A DNA stretch of 9,253 nucleotides from NCBI GenBank assembly GCA_946183755.1, contig CAMHCZ010000073.1:1-9253 (forward strand), in the 5' to 3' direction. The DNA comes from an uncultured bacterium. GTDB taxonomy: Bacteria; Bacteroidota; Bacteroidia; Bacteroidales; Paludibacteraceae. The position numbers were made by a program, and so were the translations under genes. The notes under the pieces were generated by a model that did not search any database, was not told the origin of the DNA, and saw only the letters and a program-made list of their open reading frames with translations. Positions 7,173-9,253 of the stretch are shown in pieces (the first letter of the stretch is position 1; every line of letters starts with the position of its first letter).

Positions 7173-7913
7173 ATGTCCAGATATTTCGTCAAGTTCTCAT
7201 ACAATGGCACTGTCTACCACGGCTGGCAAAAACAGCCGAACGGAATCACTGTGCAGGAGCTTCTTGACAAGGCTCTGTCAATGATTGCCGGCGAGGAAAT
7301 CTCGACAACCGGCGCAGGGCGCACAGATGCCGGTGTTCACGCCAAGACCATGTACGCGCATTTCGATGCAGTGTCATGGACTCCAGACGACAACTCTGTG
7401 TATAAGCTGAACCGCATACTTCCGCCCGACATCTGCGTTTACGACCTTGTGCAGGTGGCTGACGATGCCAACGCACGTTTCGACGCCAAGAGCAGGACTT
7501 ATGAGTACTGGCTTTCCACTAAGAAGAACCCGTTTCTATTAGGACTTGCCGACTTTGAGTCGTTCGACTTCGATTTCGACGCGATGAATGAGGCGGCTTC
7601 TAAATTATTGACATTCACTGATTTCACCAGCTTTAGCAAACTTCACACCGATGTCAAGACCAACAACTGCCGTGTGACGAGAGCCGAGTGGGCGTGTCGT
7701 GGCGACGGACTGTACGTCTTCACTATAACCGCCGACCGCTTTTTGCGCAACATGGTGCGTGCCATCGTCGGGACGCTGTTCGTTGTTGGCCGCCGAAAGA
7801 TGACTCCTGAGCAGTTCTGCGAGATAATCGAGGCGAAGGACAGATGCAAGGCAGGCACGTCTGCGCCAGCCGAAGGGCTTTACCTCGTGGATGTGAAATA
7901 CGATTACTTGTAG
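7173..7913 (+). CDS. truA: tRNA pseudouridine(38-40) synthase
   Basis: TruA converts uridines 38, 39 and 40 in the anticodon stem-loop of many tRNAs to pseudouridine. The protein has 246 residues, close to the family norm. The N-terminal strand and loop YFVKFSYNGTVYHGWQKQPN (4-23) are typical, and the catalytic aspartate is Asp52 in GAGRTDAGVHA (47-57). RFDAKSRTYEYWL (102-114) and FTSFSK (151-156) mark the middle of the fold; DRFLRNMVRAIVGTL (188-202) and APAEGLYLVDV (231-241) mark the C-terminal domain. The ATG is 3 bp after the M16 gene and the TAG is 3 bp before the transporter gene, so the three are almost certainly one transcript. In enterobacteria, loss of pseudouridine in tRNA-His is known to derepress the his operon (the hisT phenotype), which gives its presence downstream of a his attenuator extra interest. 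Confidence 0.97.
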   Translation: MSRYFVKFSYNGTVYHGWQKQPNGITVQELLDKALSMIAGEEISTTGAGRTDAGVHAKTMYAHFDAVSWTPDDNSVYKLNRILPPDICVYDLVQVADDANARFDAKSRTYEYWLSTKKNPFLLGLADFESFDFDFDAMNEAASKLLTFTDFTSFSKLHTDVKTNNCRVTRAEWACRGDGLYVFTITADRFLRNMVRAIVGTLFVVGRRKMTPEQFCEIIEAKDRCKAGTSAPAEGLYLVDVKYDYL

Positions 7914-7916
7914 GTC

Positions 7917-8816
7917 ATGTGGGTTGTTGTAATTTTCATAGCGGCGATATTCCTTGGACTTTACGATGTCTTTCAGAAAATCTCGCTTCGGGGCAATGCC
8001 TTGATGCCGGTGCTGTTCTTCTCGATTGCCACATCGGCTGTTGTGCTCACTCCGTTTCTTCTGCTTTCGCGCTTGGCGCCGTCGCAGCTGTCGTCCACGC
8101 CTTTTTATGTCGCCGACGTTGATTTCAGGACACATTGCTTCATCCTCGTCAAGTCGCTCATAGTGCTTGCTTCGTGGGTGTTCGGCTATGCCGGCATGAA
8201 GTACCTTCCGCTCACTGTCGTCTCGCCGGTCAAGGCGATTCAGCCGGTGTGGACTGTCATCGGCGCATTTGTTATATTCTCGGAGCGTCTGAATCTTTAT
8301 CAAGGACTCGGTGTGGCGTGCGCCATTCTGTGTTTTTATTTATTCTCGGTGATAGGCAGGAGGGACGAGCAGGGTGCGGTCAACAACAAATGGATAATAT
8401 GTCTTGTCATATCCACATTGATAGGCGCCTCCAGCGGTCTCTACGACAAGTTCCTCATGAAGGAGTTCGACCGCATGGCCGTTCAGGTCTATTTCACATA
8501 TTACCAGGTGCTGCTTATGGGCGCTCTGCTGTTTTTCATCTGGTGGCCGCGTAGGAAAGAGTATCAGTTCTCGTGGCGTTGGTCCATTCCGCTCATCGGC
8601 GTGTTCCTCTCTTGCTCCGACTTCCTTTACTTCTACGCCTTGTCGTTGCCCGATTCGCTTATTTCTATAATCTCTCCGCTCAGAAGAACAAGTTTCGTCA
8701 TTCCGTTTGTTTACGGCGCTGTTGTGTACCACGAGAAGAACATCAGTCGCAAGCTCTTATGCCTTGTCCTGCTGGCAGTTGGCATGGCTCTGATATACAC
8801 GGGTTCGAGTCTGTGA
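7917..8816 (+). CDS. EamA/DMT-family inner-membrane transporter
   Basis: This 299-residue protein is hydrophobic throughout, with about ten membrane segments (roughly 2-20, 31-50, 75-93, 98-122, 126-146, 158-178, 188-208, 220-240, 245-269 and 278-296). That is the layout of the drug/metabolite transporter superfamily, made of two EamA domains of five helices each. The duplication is visible in the first helix of each half: FLGLYDVFQKI (12-22) and SSGLYDKFLMK (172-182). The P-rich helix-4 signature LPLTVVSPVKAIQPVWTVIGA (from 97) and SERL (122-125) also fit the family. Members export or import small metabolites such as amino acids or nucleosides; the substrate cannot be read from sequence. It starts 3 bp after truA and is followed by a hairpin with a short U tract, so it is probably the last gene of the long operon. 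Confidence 0.9.
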   Translation: MWVVVIFIAAIFLGLYDVFQKISLRGNALMPVLFFSIATSAVVLTPFLLLSRLAPSQLSSTPFYVADVDFRTHCFILVKSLIVLASWVFGYAGMKYLPLTVVSPVKAIQPVWTVIGAFVIFSERLNLYQGLGVACAILCFYLFSVIGRRDEQGAVNNKWIICLVISTLIGASSGLYDKFLMKEFDRMAVQVYFTYYQVLLMGALLFFIWWPRRKEYQFSWRWSIPLIGVFLSCSDFLYFYALSLPDSLISIISPLRRTSFVIPFVYGAVVYHEKNISRKLLCLVLLAVGMALIYTGSSL

Positions 8817-8817
8817 T

Positions 8818-8863
8818 ATGCCGCTTGCATGAAAAAATACTTTCATTCGGATGTGGCATTTTT
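8818..8863 (+). terminator. probable terminator after the EamA gene
   Basis: ATGCCGC (8818-8824) can pair with GTGGCAT (8853-8859) in seven pairs including one G-U. Inside it, ATGAAA (8829-8834) pairs with TTTCAT (8841-8846). The outer arm runs into a short U tract (8859-8863). It begins two bases after the transporter stop codon, where the operon would be expected to end. The U tract is short and the helix has an internal loop, so efficiency may be modest. Its 3' arm lies where the -33 element of the next promoter should be. Confidence 0.55.
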
Positions 8864-8876
8864 GAAATAATATATT

Positions 8877-8884
8877 TACCTTTG
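8877..8884 (+). promoter_or_regulatory. Bacteroidota-type -7 promoter box for rpmE2
   Basis: TACCTTTG matches the TAnnTTTG -7 consensus of the primary sigma factor of Bacteroidota exactly. The expected -33 TTTG, about 19 bp upstream (near 8854-8857), is poor here (TGGC); another TTTG at 8861-8864 is too close at 12 bp. Transcription should start around 8889-8892, giving a leader of about 70 nt before rpmE2. Its position in the only sizeable gap after the operon, ahead of a highly expressed gene, supports the call. Confidence 0.75.
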
Positions 8885-8908
8885 CACTCCAAAATGGAAT
8901 AAAATAAC

Positions 8909-8936
8909 GTTGTACAGGGCGTTAGCCCGAGCCAAC
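8909..8936 (+). promoter_or_regulatory. small hairpin in the rpmE2 5' leader
   Basis: GGGC (8917-8920) pairs with GCCC (8925-8928) across a four-base GTTA loop, and GTTG (8909-8912) pairs with CAAC (8933-8936) outside it, leaving internal loops TACA (8913-8916) and GAGC (8929-8932). It lies in the presumed untranslated leader, about 28 nt before the start codon. It could be a ribosomal-protein leader structure or incidental; with only four pairs in each helix, the support is weak. Confidence 0.35.
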
Positions 8937-8964
8937 CAATACTAACAATAAACAGAAAAGCAAA

Positions 8965-9216
8965 ATGAAAAAAGGAATTCATCCAGAAGATTATCGCAAG
9001 GTGGTATTCAAGGATATGTCAAACGGAGATACTTTCGTATCAAGATCTACAGCTGTCTCTAAGGAGACTATCGAGTTCGAGGGCGAGACTCTTCCATTGA
9101 TCAAGCTTGATATCTCTAACACTTCTCACCCTTTCTACACAGGAAAGGCTAACCTTGTGGATACTGCAGGACGTGTTGATAAGTTCAACTCTCGTTACGC
9201 AAACAGAAAGAAGTAA
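8965..9216 (+). CDS. rpmE2: 50S ribosomal protein L31 type B
   Basis: This 83-residue protein is the type B form of ribosomal protein L31, which bridges the large and small ribosomal subunits. It begins MKKGIHPEDYRKVVFKD and includes SNTSHPFYTGKANLVDTAGRVDKFNSRY (spread over 51-78), the conserved L31 block ending in a basic tail. It has no cysteine at all, so it lacks the zinc-binding CxxC pairs of type A L31 and does not need zinc. The codon choice (frequent TCT, CGT, GTT and CTT) differs from the neighbouring genes and fits a highly expressed ribosomal gene. The ATG follows the A-rich stretch AACAGAAAAGCAAA. It has its own promoter and sits 148 bp after the transporter gene, so it is a separate transcription unit. 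Confidence 0.97.
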   Translation: MKKGIHPEDYRKVVFKDMSNGDTFVSRSTAVSKETIEFEGETLPLIKLDISNTSHPFYTGKANLVDTAGRVDKFNSRYANRKK

Positions 9217-9218
9217 AA

Positions 9219-9237
9219 ATTTCTTAAAACAAGAAAT
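9219..9237. repeat. AT-rich inverted repeat after rpmE2
   Basis: ATTTCTT (9219-9225) is perfectly complementary to AAGAAAT (9231-9237), with loop AAAAC. On the + strand no U tract follows, so it is a poor terminator for rpmE2. Read on the - strand, the hairpin is followed by TTTTTAC, which could end a convergent gene beyond the window. The last bases (9240-9253, A tract then CCTTGCCAA) look like the left arm of another hairpin, cut by the window edge, which may be the real rpmE2 terminator. Confidence 0.4.
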
Positions 9238-9253
9238 ATAAAAACCTTGCCAA

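Noticed and set aside
7605..8303. A 232-codon open frame on the - strand across truA and the EamA gene
   Set aside because: The translation is dominated by Arg, His, Glu and Asp with no domain-like pattern, typical of an antisense shadow; both + strand genes are certain.

Overview
The window reads as chromosomal DNA from a member of the Bacteroidota, most likely order Bacteroidales (Prevotellaceae or Muribaculaceae-like; the genus cannot be fixed from the sequence). The reasons are: start codons preceded by A-rich stretches with no Shine-Dalgarno motif; a TAnnTTTG-type -7 promoter box ahead of the last gene; a fused HisB in the order hisG-hisD-hisC-hisB; a lipopolysaccharide gene (kdsB), which indicates a Gram-negative cell; and a cysteine-free type B ribosomal protein L31. 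All genes are on the + strand.

Region 1 (1-234) is a regulatory leader. It holds a very short gene for an 18-residue peptide with eight histidines (50-106) and ends in a strong intrinsic terminator (177-216). Between them, bases 115-124 can pair with the 5' arm of the terminator. This is the layout of a ribosome-mediated histidine attenuator.

Region 2 (235-5126) is the operon under that attenuator: a hotdog-fold PaaI-like thioesterase, then hisG (long form with its own regulatory domain), hisD, hisC and a bifunctional hisB. These cover the first, the last two, and the sixth to eighth chemical steps of histidine synthesis. hisI/E, hisA, hisH and hisF are not in the window.

Region 3 (5140-8816) follows with gaps of only 13, 2, 3 and 3 bp: kdsB (CMP-KDO synthetase for lipid A-core assembly), an M16 peptidase homologue whose zinc-binding HxxEH motif is absent, truA (tRNA pseudouridine synthase) and a ten-helix EamA/DMT transporter. 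No promoter or terminator was recognised between hisB and kdsB, so the genes may be co-transcribed with the histidine genes, although essential genes such as kdsB would be expected to have another source of transcripts. A hairpin with a short U tract follows the transporter gene.

Region 4 (8817-9253) is a separate unit: a Bacteroidota-type promoter, a leader of about 70 nt containing a small hairpin, and rpmE2 (ribosomal protein L31 type B). The window ends just after rpmE2, in an AT-rich inverted repeat.

The most interesting part is the histidine leader and the placement of a thioesterase between the attenuator and hisG. The catalytically dead M16 homologue and the HisB with no zinc cysteines and an Ala/Pro-rich insert come next.
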